A stretch of DNA of 48,460 nt, from assembly GCA_947073545.1 (NCBI GenBank), contig CAMTMP010000031.1, forward strand, positions 1-48,460, in the 5' to 3' direction. The notes beneath the pieces are model-generated. The model was not told the origin of the DNA, searched no databases, and saw only the letters and a program-made list of their open reading frames with translations. Positions within the stretch are counted from its first letter, which is position 1; every line of letters starts with the position of its first letter. Shown in pieces: positions 39,972-48,460 of the stretch. The DNA comes from an uncultured bacterium (GTDB taxonomy: Bacteria > Bacillota > Clostridia > Lachnospirales > Lachnospiraceae). Position numbers and translations under genes: made by a program.

Positions 39972-42291
39972 CCTGATTCCCATTTCGTCAAAGCTTCACC
40001 GCAGGCAGACACGCATGACAAGATGGTGCATTGTGATTTCTGTTTTTCTGATTTCCGCGATTTTCGGGATGGCAGATATGTTTTTGCAGAGCCAGAAAAA
40101 TCTGGCGGTTATGACGGACGGCGCGTGGCATGTGGTGTTCCGGGAGCTTGACGAGGAGCAGACGGCGTTACTTGCTGCCAGACCGGAAGTAAAGTCAGTG
40201 ACCCGCTACGCCGCCACCAACTATAAGCTGGATATGGGGTATGAAGTGGGCGGCGTACAGACGGTTTTGTGCGGCTTTGACGAAACGTTTTTTGAGATTT
40301 ATCCGCAGGCGCATTTGACGGAAGGTGCTTTTCCGGAGAGAGACAGAGAGGCGCTTGTAACGGAAAGTATGCGGGAAAGACAGGGGCTTTCCGTTGGGGA
40401 CGAGGTGGTGGTGGCGGCGCCCGGCGATTCATTGACTTTCAGGGTGAGCGGTTTTGTGGAAGACACCTCCATGATGTTGAAGACGGACTCTTTCGGTGTT
40501 TTTATGAATACGGACACTTACCTGTCCTGTTTTCGTGATGCGACGCTTACGGCGGATTTTGCCTGTTATGTGGAGTTCGTGCCTCATTGCAGGATACAGA
40601 GGGCAGTCGGGGATATCTGTGAGTCGCTGCATATTGCAAAGGAACAGGTCAGTGAAAATGCCAGGCTGATGGGGACTCTTGGGCAGAGCGGTGACCACTA
40701 CATTATGATGCTTTATCTGGTTGCCTTTATTTTGGCGGCGCTGGTGGCAGTTTCCGGCATGATGATGATTTTGGGCAGTATGAACAGCAATGTGGCGCAG
40801 AGGACGGAATTTTTCGGGATGATGCGGTGTCTGGGCGCGACGGCAAAACAGGTGCGGCGCTATGTGCGGACGGAAGCGCTTTTCTGGTGTATGAAAGCGA
40901 TTCCGCCGGGGCTTCTTTTCAGCGTGGTGACGGTGTGGGGGCTGTGCCGGATGTTAAAAGTAATTACACCGACCTGGTTTTCGGAAATGCCGGGATTTGG
41001 AATCAGTCTTCCGGGCGTGTTTTTCGGCATTCTAATCGGCATTCTGACAGTGCTTGCGGCGAGCCGGACGCCGGCACGTAAAGCATCGGAGGTTTCGCCG
41101 CTGACGGCGGTTTCGGGCAACGCCGGTACGGTGTTTGCCGCAAAACGGGCGGCGCATACAGGGCGGCTGCATGTGGAGACAGCATTGGGGCTGCATCACG
41201 CGGCGGGCAGCAGGAAAAACCTGATTCTGCTGACGTCCTCCTTTGCTTTCAGTATCATCCTGTTTCTGGGATTTGGAATAGGGATTACTTTTATGAAACA
41301 CGCGATTGTGACGCTGCGCCCCTATACGCCGGATATTTCTGTTGTCAGCCAGGACGATTCTTGTTCCATACCGGATTCGCTGTATACGGCATTGAAAGAA
41401 AATACAGATATTAAGCGCATTTTCGGGCGGAGTTTTGCCTATGACCTGCCGGCGCAGATACAAGGAGAGGACAAGAGAGTTATGCTGATTTCCTATGAGG
41501 CGTACCAGTTTGGCTGGGCGGAGGGAGATTTACGGCAGGGAGAGATGGAAGCTGTCAGAGACGGAGAGGGCGTTCTTCTGGTGGAAAAACCGGGCATTGC
41601 GGCAGCGGTCGGAAGTGACATAGAGCTGGAGACGAAAACGGGAAGGCAGAAGGTAAGGGTGGCAGGGATTCTCGGTTATGCGCCGCTTGACAGCGGAGAG
41701 GGCGTGGGCACGGTCATTTGTTCCGAAGACCTGTTCCGGCGATTGACGGGCGAGACGGGATACACGATTCTGGATATCCAATTACATGATAAATCCGATG
41801 CCGTGGTGGAAGGGATACGCAGTGCGGCGGGGGAGAATTACCGTTTCTCAGACAGCCGGAAAAACAACAGGGAGACACGAGCGGTTTATTTTTCTTTCGC
41901 GCTGTTTGTCTATGGATTTCTTGCCGTGGTTGCGCTGATTGCCGTCTTCAACATCATCAACAGCATTGCCATGAGCGTGTCCGCACGAATGCGGCAGTAC
42001 GGCGCTATGCGGGCAATCGGCATCAGCGTCAGGCAGCTGCAGTCTATGGTTGCGGCGGAGACGCTTGTCTATCTTGCGGGCGGGCTGGCGGAAGGGCTCG
42101 TATTAGGGATGCCACTCCACTATTATTTATACCGGTGGGCAATCACCGCGAGATGGGGCGACGCGTGGCGGGCGCCAGTTATAGAATGTCTTGTCATCAT
42201 GACGGTGATGACTTTGGCGGCGGTGGCGGCGATGACGGGACCGGTGCGCAGGATTCGGGAGATGTCTGTGGTGGAGACCATCGGCATGTAA
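39955..42291 (+). CDS. FtsX-like ABC permease, 778 aa
   Basis: Starts with a membrane helix (about residues 22-42), a large extracytoplasmic domain (about 45-245), three helices (about 250-360), a second extracytoplasmic domain (about 445-640) and three more helices at the C-terminus. There are two FtsX-type units (NVAQRTEFFGMMRCLGATAK; SVSARMRQYGAMRAIGIS). This layout belongs to MacB/BceB-like mechanotransmission exporters that protect against cell-wall-active peptides. Start at 39955 set by GGGAGGG. The neighbouring two-component system fits a peptide-detox module; the peptide is unknown. Confidence 0.9.
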   Translation: MKNYLNLIPISSKLHRRQTRMTRWCIVISVFLISAIFGMADMFLQSQKNLAVMTDGAWHVVFRELDEEQTALLAARPEVKSVTRYAATNYKLDMGYEVGGVQTVLCGFDETFFEIYPQAHLTEGAFPERDREALVTESMRERQGLSVGDEVVVAAPGDSLTFRVSGFVEDTSMMLKTDSFGVFMNTDTYLSCFRDATLTADFACYVEFVPHCRIQRAVGDICESLHIAKEQVSENARLMGTLGQSGDHYIMMLYLVAFILAALVAVSGMMMILGSMNSNVAQRTEFFGMMRCLGATAKQVRRYVRTEALFWCMKAIPPGLLFSVVTVWGLCRMLKVITPTWFSEMPGFGISLPGVFFGILIGILTVLAASRTPARKASEVSPLTAVSGNAGTVFAAKRAAHTGRLHVETALGLHHAAGSRKNLILLTSSFAFSIILFLGFGIGITFMKHAIVTLRPYTPDISVVSQDDSCSIPDSLYTALKENTDIKRIFGRSFAYDLPAQIQGEDKRVMLISYEAYQFGWAEGDLRQGEMEAVRDGEGVLLVEKPGIAAAVGSDIELETKTGRQKVRVAGILGYAPLDSGEGVGTVICSEDLFRRLTGETGYTILDIQLHDKSDAVVEGIRSAAGENYRFSDSRKNNRETRAVYFSFALFVYGFLAVVALIAVFNIINSIAMSVSARMRQYGAMRAIGISVRQLQSMVAAETLVYLAGGLAEGLVLGMPLHYYLYRWAITARWGDAWRAPVIECLVIMTVMTLAAVAAMTGPVRRIREMSVVETIGM

Positions 42292-42438
42292 ACAGGGCGG
42301 CCGGCAGGATAGGTTACACCATGCCGCGGGAGACGAACAGCTTGTTCAGGATTACGGTATCATCAGAATCTGCGTTCTTGACAGATGATTTTTGCTATAC
42401 TATGAAATAATCAGTTTTGTATAAAAAGAGGATTCTGG

Positions 42439-42655
42439 ATGAAAACGAGTGTTAAGATCGCGCGGAATATTTTCCAGTTATACAGTGCAAGGTGTAAGCC
42501 TCTTTGCAGGGAAATAGGAATGCCGCAGACGGCTGCAGGATCATTTTATGGATGAGCTGTTTCAGAATGTGGACGGACGGCTGAAGGATGATTTTTTTCG
42601 GGTGCTGAACATGATGGAAAATAATCTTAAGACGATGAGGGAAGGACAGGATTAG
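42439..42655 (+). pseudogene. MarR-family regulator, internally deleted
   Basis: A GAGG-preceded ATG starts MKTSVKIARNIFQLYSARCK and runs to about 42530, then shifts frame into a tail MDELFQNVDGRLKDDFFR to the stop at 42655. Together they are the first and last helices of a MarR protein; the winged-helix core (about 80-90 residues) is missing and the ends join out of frame. No working protein is expected. A promoter-like TTGACA with TATGAA 17 nt on lies at about 42397-42425. Confidence 0.7.
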
Positions 42656-42656
42656 G

Positions 42657-42831
42657 ATGAATTGGTTATGGAGGATTGTGGTGACTTTCTTTGCGGGAAT
42701 GGGGGCAGGGCTGGGGGACAGGCTTTGCCGGGATGAGCGCGGCGGCGGTGATCAGCCCCATGCTGATCACCTTTCTTGGCATGGATTCCTACATGGCGGT
42801 GGGGATCGCCCTGTCTTCGGATGTGCTTGCC
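42657..42831 (+). pseudogene. TauE/SafE-like permease, N-terminal remnant with frameshift
   Basis: The sequence reads MNWLWRIVVTFFAGMGAGLG, shifts frame in a G-run near 42715 and continues TGFAGMSAAAVISPMLITFL and SYMAVGIALSSDVLA. These are the first helices of a TSUP (TauE/SafE-like) permease. After 42831 the text changes abruptly into a PfkB kinase. Most of the permease is deleted. Confidence 0.65.
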
Positions 42832-43316
42832 GTACCGGGAATAGATCGGATGTTTCTCCACAATCCGGGAGCAAACCATACCTTTTGCACAGAGGATATT
42901 CCGCAGAAGGAATTGGAGGAAGCGGCATTGTTCCATTTTGGCTGCCCGCCTTTAATGCGGCTCATGTATGAGGATGGCGGGGCGGAGCTGTTAAACATGA
43001 TGAAGCGTGTCAAGGCGTGTGGCGCGGCAACATCGCTGGATTTTGCCGCGATTGAGCCGATCTGCGCGGGTTTGAGAAAAGCTATGTTCCTGACCGGGTG
43101 CTGTCCGGCACCGGTGCGGGAGACACCAGCATCGCGGCATTTCTGACAGCCGTGCTTGCGGGGTATTCCCCGGAAATGTCCATGCATCTGGCAGCGGCGG
43201 CGGGAGCTTCCTGCGTGGCGGCATACGATGCGCTGAGCGGTCTGAAACCGTTTGCTGAGCTGGAACAGAGGATTTCGGGACGGCTGGGCAAAGAATGGGT
43301 AGTTGGATATAGATAG
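42832..43316 (+). pseudogene. PfkB-family sugar kinase, deleted and frameshifted
   Basis: GIDRMFLHNPGANHTFCTED then LLNMMKRVKACGAATSLDFA is the central part of a PfkB kinase. After a frame change near 43060 the C-terminal part follows: VLSGTGAGDTSIAAFLTAVL, with the GAGD anion hole and catalytic Asp, ending at 43316. The N-terminus and a middle segment are missing. Active-site residues survive but not in one frame. Confidence 0.75.
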
Positions 43317-43377
43317 TGGGCTGTTTGATTTGGGCAGAACAGGAAACGATGCATATTGTTTCAGATTGGAGGAATTT

Positions 43378-43440
43378 ATGTTAGTTACTTTAAAAGAAGT
43401 AGAAAGCGGCAAGGGACGTCGACATTTATTGCGGCTATAG
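43378..43440 (+). pseudogene. Possible start of a class II aldolase gene, remnant
   Basis: GGAGG then ATG and MLVTLKEV, the usual opening of class II fructose-bisphosphate aldolases, which often follow PfkB kinases in Lachnospiraceae sugar operons. After eight residues the sequence no longer fits and stops at 43440. Too short to be certain. Confidence 0.3.
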
Positions 43441-43478
43441 CAAGTGCGCGGTACGGACAATAACGGTTGAAAAATTAT

Positions 43479-43513
43479 GGGCTGTCAAGATTTTATATAT
43501 CGCTTGACAGCCC
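43479..43513 (+). terminator. Hairpin overlapping the tetR -35 box
   Basis: Perfect 11-bp stem GGGCTGTCAAG/CTTGACAGCCC, 13-nt loop, then GTTTTCTTTTCTTT. The right arm contains the TTGACA of the next promoter. Confidence 0.75.
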
Positions 43514-43551
43514 GTTTTCTTTTCTTTATAATAATTAATGACCAATGGTCA
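43504..43551 (+). promoter_or_regulatory. tetR-MFS promoter with palindromic operator
   Basis: TTGACA (43504-43509), 17-nt spacer, TATAAT (43527-43532): consensus. Just after it lies TGACCA-A-TGGTCA (43539-43551), a 13-bp palindrome placed to block transcription, most likely the operator for the TetR encoded 23 bp downstream. Confidence 0.8.
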
Positions 43552-43573
43552 ATAATAAAACAGGGAGGGAAAA

Positions 43574-44215
43574 ATGGCAAGACCAGTGAAAAAGCAGCCG
43601 GAAGAATGGGAAAAGGAGATTCTGGATGCGGCGAAATTCCTGTTTTTATCGAAGGGCTATGAGGAGACTTCCGTGTCCGATATCATGGAGCGCGCCGGGG
43701 GCGCGAAGGGGATGTTTTACCGATTCTTTGAGAGCAAGGAGAAAGCGATGCAGGCATTGGGTGACCGCATGTTTCTGGAAAACAATCCCTTCGAGGCAGT
43801 CAGGGCGCGCACGGACTTAAACGGTCTGCAGAAAATCAGGGAAGTGCTTGCCATGGACAGGGCGGACGGGGAGCGGGAGACGGTCAATGCGCAGGCGGTT
43901 TCCATTTTGAAGGATCCACGCATTCTGGCGGCGGCGATGGAGGCGAACAGACGGGTGCTGACGCCATTATGGTTTGAACTGATTGAGGAGGGCAGGCGCG
44001 ACGGCTCCATCCAGACCGAGTATGCGAGAGAACTTTCCGAACTGCTTCCCCTCGTCAATTTCTGGCTGATGCCCTCGGTGTTTCCTGCGAATGCGGAGGA
44101 GATTATGCATAAATGCAAATTTGTGGCAAAGGTGCTGGCGGACATGGGGCTGCCTGTGGCGGATAAGGAGATGTTTGAACGGACGGAGAGGCTGCTCGGG
44201 CATTTCGGCGAGTAG
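43574..44215 (+). CDS. TetR-family transcriptional repressor, 213 aa
   Basis: N-terminal HTH: EKEILDAAKFLFLSKGYEET then SVSDIMERAGGAKGMFYRFF, typical of TetR; the C-terminal two thirds are the helical ligand-binding domain. GGGAGGG precedes the ATG. It would bind the palindrome at 43539-43551 and control itself and the MFS exporter 30 bp downstream. Confidence 0.92.
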   Translation: MARPVKKQPEEWEKEILDAAKFLFLSKGYEETSVSDIMERAGGAKGMFYRFFESKEKAMQALGDRMFLENNPFEAVRARTDLNGLQKIREVLAMDRADGERETVNAQAVSILKDPRILAAAMEANRRVLTPLWFELIEEGRRDGSIQTEYARELSELLPLVNFWLMPSVFPANAEEIMHKCKFVAKVLADMGLPVADKEMFERTERLLGHFGE

Positions 44216-44245
44216 GCATTTTCTGTGGGAATCATGGAGGAAGGT

Positions 44246-45463
44246 ATGAAAGAAAAACTGTTCACGAAAAACTTTACGCTTCTTGTGCTGGGGCAGGTAA
44301 GCTCCCTGTTCGGCAACTATATCCTGAGGCTGGCACTGTCCATGTATGTGCTGGAACTTACCGGGTCGGCGGCTGTGTTCGCGGGGCTTTTGTCGGCGGC
44401 GACGATTCCGACTATCCTGCTGTCGCCCTTTGGAGGCATTCTGGCCGACCGGGCGGACCGAAGAAATATTATGGTGGCTCTGGATGCCATGACGGGGACT
44501 GCGGTCCTGTGCGCAGAGCTGCTTTTATCGGAACAGCGCGCGCTTGTGGTGATCGGAGCGCTCCTCGTGCTTCTTTCCGTTCTGGGCGCGTTTGAAACGC
44601 CTACGGTGCAGGCATGTATTCCGAGTATGCTGACGGGGGATAACATCATTCGGGGGAATGCGGTGGTGAACCAGACCGCCTCCATATCCTATCTGACGGC
44701 GCCGCTTCTGGGCGGTATTTTCTACTCGGCTTTCGGCATAAAGCCTGTGATGTATGCCAGCGTGCTATGCTTTTTTGTCACCGCGTTTCTGGAGTGTTTT
44801 ATCAGGCTGGATTATCGGCCGGCGGGATTTGGCGGAAATGCCCTCGCCGTGGCAAAAGCGGATTTCCTTGACAGCGTCCGCTTTATCGGGAAGGAGCGGC
44901 GGGATATCCTGCGGATTCTGCTGCTGGCGGCATTGTCCCGTTTCTTTGTGATGGGTGTGACGCTGGTGGGGCTTCCCTTTCTTGTGCGGACGGTGCTCGG
45001 GCTGGACGCCAGATACTACGGCGCGGCAGAGAGTGTGCTTGCGGTTGCCGTGATCGCAGGCAGCATGGCGGCGGGCGTTCTGGCGGGGAAAATACAGAAG
45101 GGCGGATTGTCGGCCATGCTTGCGGCGGTCGGTCACTGTATTGTCCCGGCGGGACTTGCCTTTCTGCTTCCGGCAGGAACAGGCGTGCGGTATGCGGTTC
45201 TTGTGGCTGCTTTTTGCGGGATGCAGATAGCGATCAGCATGTTTTCCATCTATGCGGTGTCGATGATCCAGCAGGGCACCCCGGAGCATCTGATCGGGAA
45301 AGTGATGGCTTACACGTCCGCCATTACTATGTGCGCCCAGCCGGTGGGGCAGATGGTGTACGGCTTTTTGTTTGACGGGTTCAAGGAGACGGCATGGCTG
45401 GTGCTGATTCCGACAGGGGTGATCGTGTGCGGGATTGGGATGGCGGTAGGGAGGAAGGAGTGA
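44246..45463 (+). CDS. MFS transporter, 405 aa
   Basis: Twelve predicted helices; motif A-like GGILADRADRRNIMVALDA after helix 2, FETPTVQACIPSMLTGDNI with the NQTASISYLTAPLLGG helix as in MFS_3/enterobactin-exporter-like proteins, and a second-half LIGKVMAYTSAITMCAQPVG. Start at 44246 set by GGAGGAAGG; a GTG seven codons earlier is possible. It is coupled to the TetR gene, so probably a drug or siderophore-like exporter induced by its substrate. Confidence 0.9.
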   Translation: MKEKLFTKNFTLLVLGQVSSLFGNYILRLALSMYVLELTGSAAVFAGLLSAATIPTILLSPFGGILADRADRRNIMVALDAMTGTAVLCAELLLSEQRALVVIGALLVLLSVLGAFETPTVQACIPSMLTGDNIIRGNAVVNQTASISYLTAPLLGGIFYSAFGIKPVMYASVLCFFVTAFLECFIRLDYRPAGFGGNALAVAKADFLDSVRFIGKERRDILRILLLAALSRFFVMGVTLVGLPFLVRTVLGLDARYYGAAESVLAVAVIAGSMAAGVLAGKIQKGGLSAMLAAVGHCIVPAGLAFLLPAGTGVRYAVLVAAFCGMQIAISMFSIYAVSMIQQGTPEHLIGKVMAYTSAITMCAQPVGQMVYGFLFDGFKETAWLVLIPTGVIVCGIGMAVGRKE

Positions 45464-45568
45464 GAATGTTTGTAATAGCTGATGTTTTTAAAGGGAACCG
45501 GACATATTGTATGTTTTGGTGTATTTTTTGTTTGGAAAGATTGATTCTATTTTATGCGGAGGCTGTAT

Positions 45569-46051
45569 ATGGAAATCACATTATTAAGGGCAAATGTTGA
45601 CAACGCAGAAGAGCTACATGCCATGCAGGTTGAAGCGTTCAAGGAATTATTGGAGAAATATCAGGATTTTGACACCAGCCCTGCAAATGAAGGCATGGAA
45701 AAAGTAGAAGCACGCTTGCAGCAGGACTTTACATATTACTACTTTATCTGTATCGGACAGCAAAAGGCAGGAGCCATCCGTGTTATAGACAAAAAGGAAA
45801 ACGGAATAAACAAAAGAATTTCTCCGATATTTATACTGCCGGAATTTCAAGGGAAAGGCATCGCACAGAAAGCAATCCGGCTGTGTGAGGAAATACATGG
45901 AAACGAAAACTGGGAGCTGGACACAATTTTGCAGGAGCCTAAAAACTGCCATCTGTATGAAAAAATGGGGTATCGTCAGACGGGAAAAACAGAAGTCATT
46001 AACGAAAGACTTACATTAACCTTTTATGAAAAGAAGGAGCCAGACATATGA
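45569..46051 (+). CDS. GNAT-family N-acetyltransferase, 160 aa
   Basis: GNAT core: GAIRVIDKKEN strand, then acetyl-CoA loop ILPEFQGKGIAQKAIRLCEE (the Q/RxxGxG/A motif) and NCHLYEKMGYRQTGKTEVIN. Length and pattern are normal. GGAGG is six nt before the ATG at 45569. Substrate unknown; many Clostridial members are generic. Overlaps the MazG-like remnant (ATGATG). Confidence 0.88.
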   Translation: MEITLLRANVDNAEELHAMQVEAFKELLEKYQDFDTSPANEGMEKVEARLQQDFTYYYFICIGQQKAGAIRVIDKKENGINKRISPIFILPEFQGKGIAQKAIRLCEEIHGNENWELDTILQEPKNCHLYEKMGYRQTGKTEVINERLTLTFYEKKEPDI

Positions 46052-46191
46052 TGGAAGTGACGATTACAGAACTGGAAGCCTATTTACTTGACAATTACGA
46101 GAATGGTGGGATCGACCAGAGCTTATTTATGAAACTCGTTGAAGAAATCGGCGAAGTGGCGGAGGTTCTAAATAAAAACAAAAATGATTGA
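46048..46191 (+). pseudogene. MazG-like pyrophosphohydrolase, truncated
   Basis: 47 residues starting MMEVTITELEAYLLDNYENG and containing MKLVEEIGEVAEVLNK, the first helices of MazG-like proteins with part of the EExxE metal site. It ends at TGA where relatives continue for another 50-60 residues with the ExxD part. The metal site is incomplete, so no activity is expected. Its ATG overlaps the GNAT stop codon. Confidence 0.65.
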
Positions 46192-46267
46192 CGTAATTTT
46201 TTATATTTGCTAGCATTTTATGCAGAGCAGGCGCCTACTCCTAAAAATTTTAGGGAGGGAATAGAAA

Positions 46268-47181
46268 ATGAATGATAAAATGCTGCAACGGTATTTGGAA
46301 ACCAGTGTCTATACGGATGTGGGGCCATACAGAGATTTTGTGTTGTCCCTGCCGGATGACATAGCGTCCATAGGAATGCTGGTCTGCGACCAGATCACGC
46401 ACCCGTCCATGTATTTCACAAAAGTTTCTCCTATCTGGAAGAGAATTACTATGGGAAGTTTTCGTCCTATCCGAAGCATCGTTTTATAAATGAGGACGAA
46501 CTGTATATTACGGCTGTCGCCATGATTGCGGGCATTCTGCGGCTGGACGGCGCGGGATTTACGAAGAACAGGGATGTGACGAAAAGAATCACCGTGTCCT
46601 GCAGGCAGGCATCCGTTTTGTTCAGCGCTATTTTGAAAGCGAAGGGAATCCCATGCCGTTCCAGAGCCGGATTTATGGATTTTGGCGATGCGGGCAAAAG
46701 TTATATGGAGCATTGGGTGAACGAATATTGGGATTTCGGGGAAAGCAGGTGGGTGCTGGCGGACGTGGACGGCTATTATGAATATGAGCCGCGCTTCGGC
46801 TACAGTCAGTTTGACCTGCCGCGGCGGAAATTTGTGACGGCTTCGGAGGCGTGGCTTGGGTTGAGAAAAGGCACGCTGCATAAAAAGCTGGATGTCTTTT
46901 CAAGTGATCCGTTGGAAGGCGTCTGTGAGTATCTGTTTATGGATTTTCATGCGCTGATGAACAATGAAATTTTTTATTCCTATCAGCCGCTGTATCTTCG
47001 CAGCGGCATACGGAATCTGAGTGAGGAGGAGCTTGGTGAGCTTGACGGATTGGCGGAACTTTTGGCGGAGCCCGACGAAAACAGGGAACGGATAGAGCGT
47101 TTGTGGCAGGACAATGAAAAATTCTCCATTCTGACAAATAACACGCAAAATATTTATTATGATACATTCCGGCAGTTATGA
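46268..47181 (+). pseudogene. Transglutaminase-like protein, one frameshift
   Basis: The first frame (MNDKMLQRYLETSVYTDVGP..) runs to about 46420 and then stops at 46489. A +1 frame carries on from about 46416 with HKSFSYLEENYYGKFSSYPK through 47181. The second part has the cysteine region (ITVSCRQASVLFSAILKAKG), HWVNEYWD and VLADVD, the Cys-His-Asp of a transglutaminase-like fold. One base gain or loss near 46416-46424 explains it. It could be a pseudogene or a sequencing error. GGGAGGG precedes the ATG. Confidence 0.75.
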
Positions 47182-47245
47182 CGCGGAAACCGATAGGCGA
47201 AATGTGTTTACAGCAGCATATTTTTTGAAGGGAAGTTGGAATGCC

Positions 47246-47998
47246 ATGAATGAATATGTGAAGAACTTAAACAGGATCGAGTTTGTCATCACGATGGCGT
47301 GCACGGGAAAATGCAGACATTGTTCGGAGGGTGACCACGATTCCTGCACAGGGCATATCGACGCGGAAGCGGCGGCAAATGCTGTCTATGATGTCTGCAA
47401 AAATTATAAGATTGGGTCGCTGATGACCTTTGGCGGCGAACCCCTTCTTTATCCGGATGTGGTCTGTAAAATACATAAAGCGGCATCGGAGATGGGGATA
47501 CCAAAAAGGGATTTGATCACAAACGGCTTTTTTGCGAAAGACCCTCAACGAATGAAGGAAGTTGCCGGGGCGCTTGCCGCAAACGGTGTGAACAGGATAC
47601 TTTTGTCGGTCGATGCCTTCCATCAGGAGACGATACCCTTAGAGCCGGTCAAATTCTTTGCGGCGTGCGTCAAAGAGACAGCCATATATATAGAATTGAG
47701 TCCGGCGTGGCTGGTCAGTGAAAACGACAACAATCCATACAACGTGAAAACAAGGGAAATTATCGGGGCATTTGACGAACTGAAAATTCCGGTTGGTTCG
47801 GGCAATGTGATCTTCCCGAGTGGAAATGCGGTTAAGTATTTAGGGGAGTATTTTGAAGAAAAAACGGAGTGTTCAGATCCCTATGAAGAAAACCCGGGCG
47901 ATATCAGAGCGATCAGCTTTTCACCAAACGGAGATGTGCTGAACGGCAATTTATACAAAAAAAATATCATAGATATACTCAATGAGTATAGACCATGA
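47246..47998 (+). CDS. Radical SAM protein, 250 aa
   Basis: CTGKCRHC (C19, C23, C26) binds the 4Fe-4S cluster, followed by TFGGEPLLYP (SAM-binding GGE) and RILLSVDAFHQET. No C-terminal SPASM cysteines beyond a lone C. Length is short but complete, ending NGNLYKKNIIDILNEYRP. The start at 47246 has GGAAG upstream; a longer frame from 47159 overlaps the transglutaminase gene. It follows that gene by 64 bp, so both may belong to one operon. The substrate is unknown. Confidence 0.85.
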   Translation: MNEYVKNLNRIEFVITMACTGKCRHCSEGDHDSCTGHIDAEAAANAVYDVCKNYKIGSLMTFGGEPLLYPDVVCKIHKAASEMGIPKRDLITNGFFAKDPQRMKEVAGALAANGVNRILLSVDAFHQETIPLEPVKFFAACVKETAIYIELSPAWLVSENDNNPYNVKTREIIGAFDELKIPVGSGNVIFPSGNAVKYLGEYFEEKTECSDPYEENPGDIRAISFSPNGDVLNGNLYKKNIIDILNEYRP

Positions 47999-48017
47999 TA
48001 TTTTAGGAAAGAACGGG

Positions 48018-48398
48018 TTACGCATGGTTTCCGGTTTCCCAGCACCACTTTGCAATTTTTTCTATCAGTGCGGCATCGACCTTGCCATAGGGGATGCGGA
48101 TCGTTCCCTTATCGGTTTTGTAGTCCTGAAGCTCCTTTGCGAAATGCAATACGGCTTCGGGTCCCGGGTACAGTCCGATGTGCCCTTTGGACGCGGCAAA
48201 GTGAAGAATATTATGCTTTTTCCAGAAGGTTGGCATACTCCATGAGATACGTTCCTCCGCTTCCGGCAGGGCGTCGCGGATAATCTGGCGGATATACAGG
48301 AGGTCTTCCTGTTTATCCGCATCCTGACTAAGGATATATTCTTCAATCGTCTTTGGCTTTTCGCCACAGTAATGACTCTGGTCTTTATTGTCTGTATA
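48018..48398 (-). pseudogene. DUF1801 (YdhG-like) protein without a start
   Basis: The minus-strand frame reads PKTIEEYILSQDADKQEDLL, then PEAEERISWSMPTFWKKHNI and GLYPGPEAVLHFAKEL to the stop at 48018. This is the DUF1801/YdhG iron-chaperone-like fold over nearly its full length. Upstream of GEKPKTIEEY the frame has no ATG, GTG or TTG before a stop at about 48405, and it runs into the palindromic sequence at 48400-48446. The start appears lost, possibly by insertion of an element. Confidence 0.7.
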
Positions 48399-48399
48399 A

Positions 48400-48446
48400 T
48401 GGGGTTAAAACCCTCGCCTTAAGGCGAAACCTTTAGGTCAACCCCA
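48400..48446. repeat. Nested palindromes at the window end, possible insertion-element tip
   Basis: TGGGGTT (48400-48406) pairs with AACCCCA (48440-48446); inside lie CGCCTTAAGGCG (48415-48426) and ACCTTTAGGT (48429-48438), each fully self-complementary. Such subterminal hairpins are typical of IS200/IS605-type ends and their guide RNAs. No transposase is in the window, so identity is open. Confidence 0.4.
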
Positions 48447-48460
48447 TCCTCCAAGTTTAG

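Overview
The window looks like chromosome of a spore-forming, anaerobic Firmicute of the Lachnospiraceae type. The grounds are a sigma-G gene and a YlmC/YmxH sporulation gene, AAGGAGG-type ribosome sites before nearly every gene, textbook TTGACA-N17-TATAAT promoters, AgrA/AgrC-like LytTR/GHKL two-component systems, glycoside hydrolase clusters and many short palindromic intergenic repeats. No species can be named from the sequence alone.

Layout. 1-1300: accessory flank with a small holin-like toxin gene and its antisense RNA promoter, a decayed zinc-ribbon gene and a 230-bp inverted-repeat element. 1296-8873 (minus strand): an orphan MNT nucleotidyltransferase, then a compact phage-like operon. 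In transcription order this is an 81-aa protein, a 910-aa double-psi-beta-barrel RNA polymerase resembling eukaryotic RNA-dependent RNA polymerases and phage YonO, an HU-like protein, a tail-assembly-like protein, a tail-tube-like protein, holin, a two-domain endolysin and a membrane coiled-coil protein. 9077-11167 (plus strand): a divergent operon with a sigma-70-like factor and a DUF262 protein, driven by a promoter whose spacer carries a LexA-type box. I read 1787-11167 as one damage-inducible element with its own sigma factor and its own RNA polymerase. No terminase, portal, capsid or integrase is visible.

11187-22259 is housekeeping core: sigG, a zinc-ribbon/SH3 membrane protein, ymxH, nrdR, yqeG, aroE-aroK-aroQ, efp, a DUF5688 protein, tRNA-Arg, an SH3 membrane protein, gdhA and tRNA-Val. 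22317-27625 holds two LytTR/GHKL two-component systems separated by a coiled-coil protein and several palindromic repeats. 27732-36722 is a carbohydrate cluster: a circularly permuted membrane-anchored GH3, a small membrane protein, a GH2, a GtrA-like protein and a canonical GH3.

37003-42291 is an OmpR/HK/ABC module of the antimicrobial-peptide or cell-envelope-stress type, with spaced direct repeats before the ABC operon. 42439-43440 is a graveyard of internally deleted genes (MarR, TauE-like permease, PfkB kinase, possible aldolase start). 43574-48000 holds TetR-MFS, a GNAT, a truncated MazG-like gene, a frameshifted transglutaminase-like gene and a radical SAM protein. The window ends in a DUF1801 gene that lacks its start next to a palindromic sequence that may be the tip of an insertion element.
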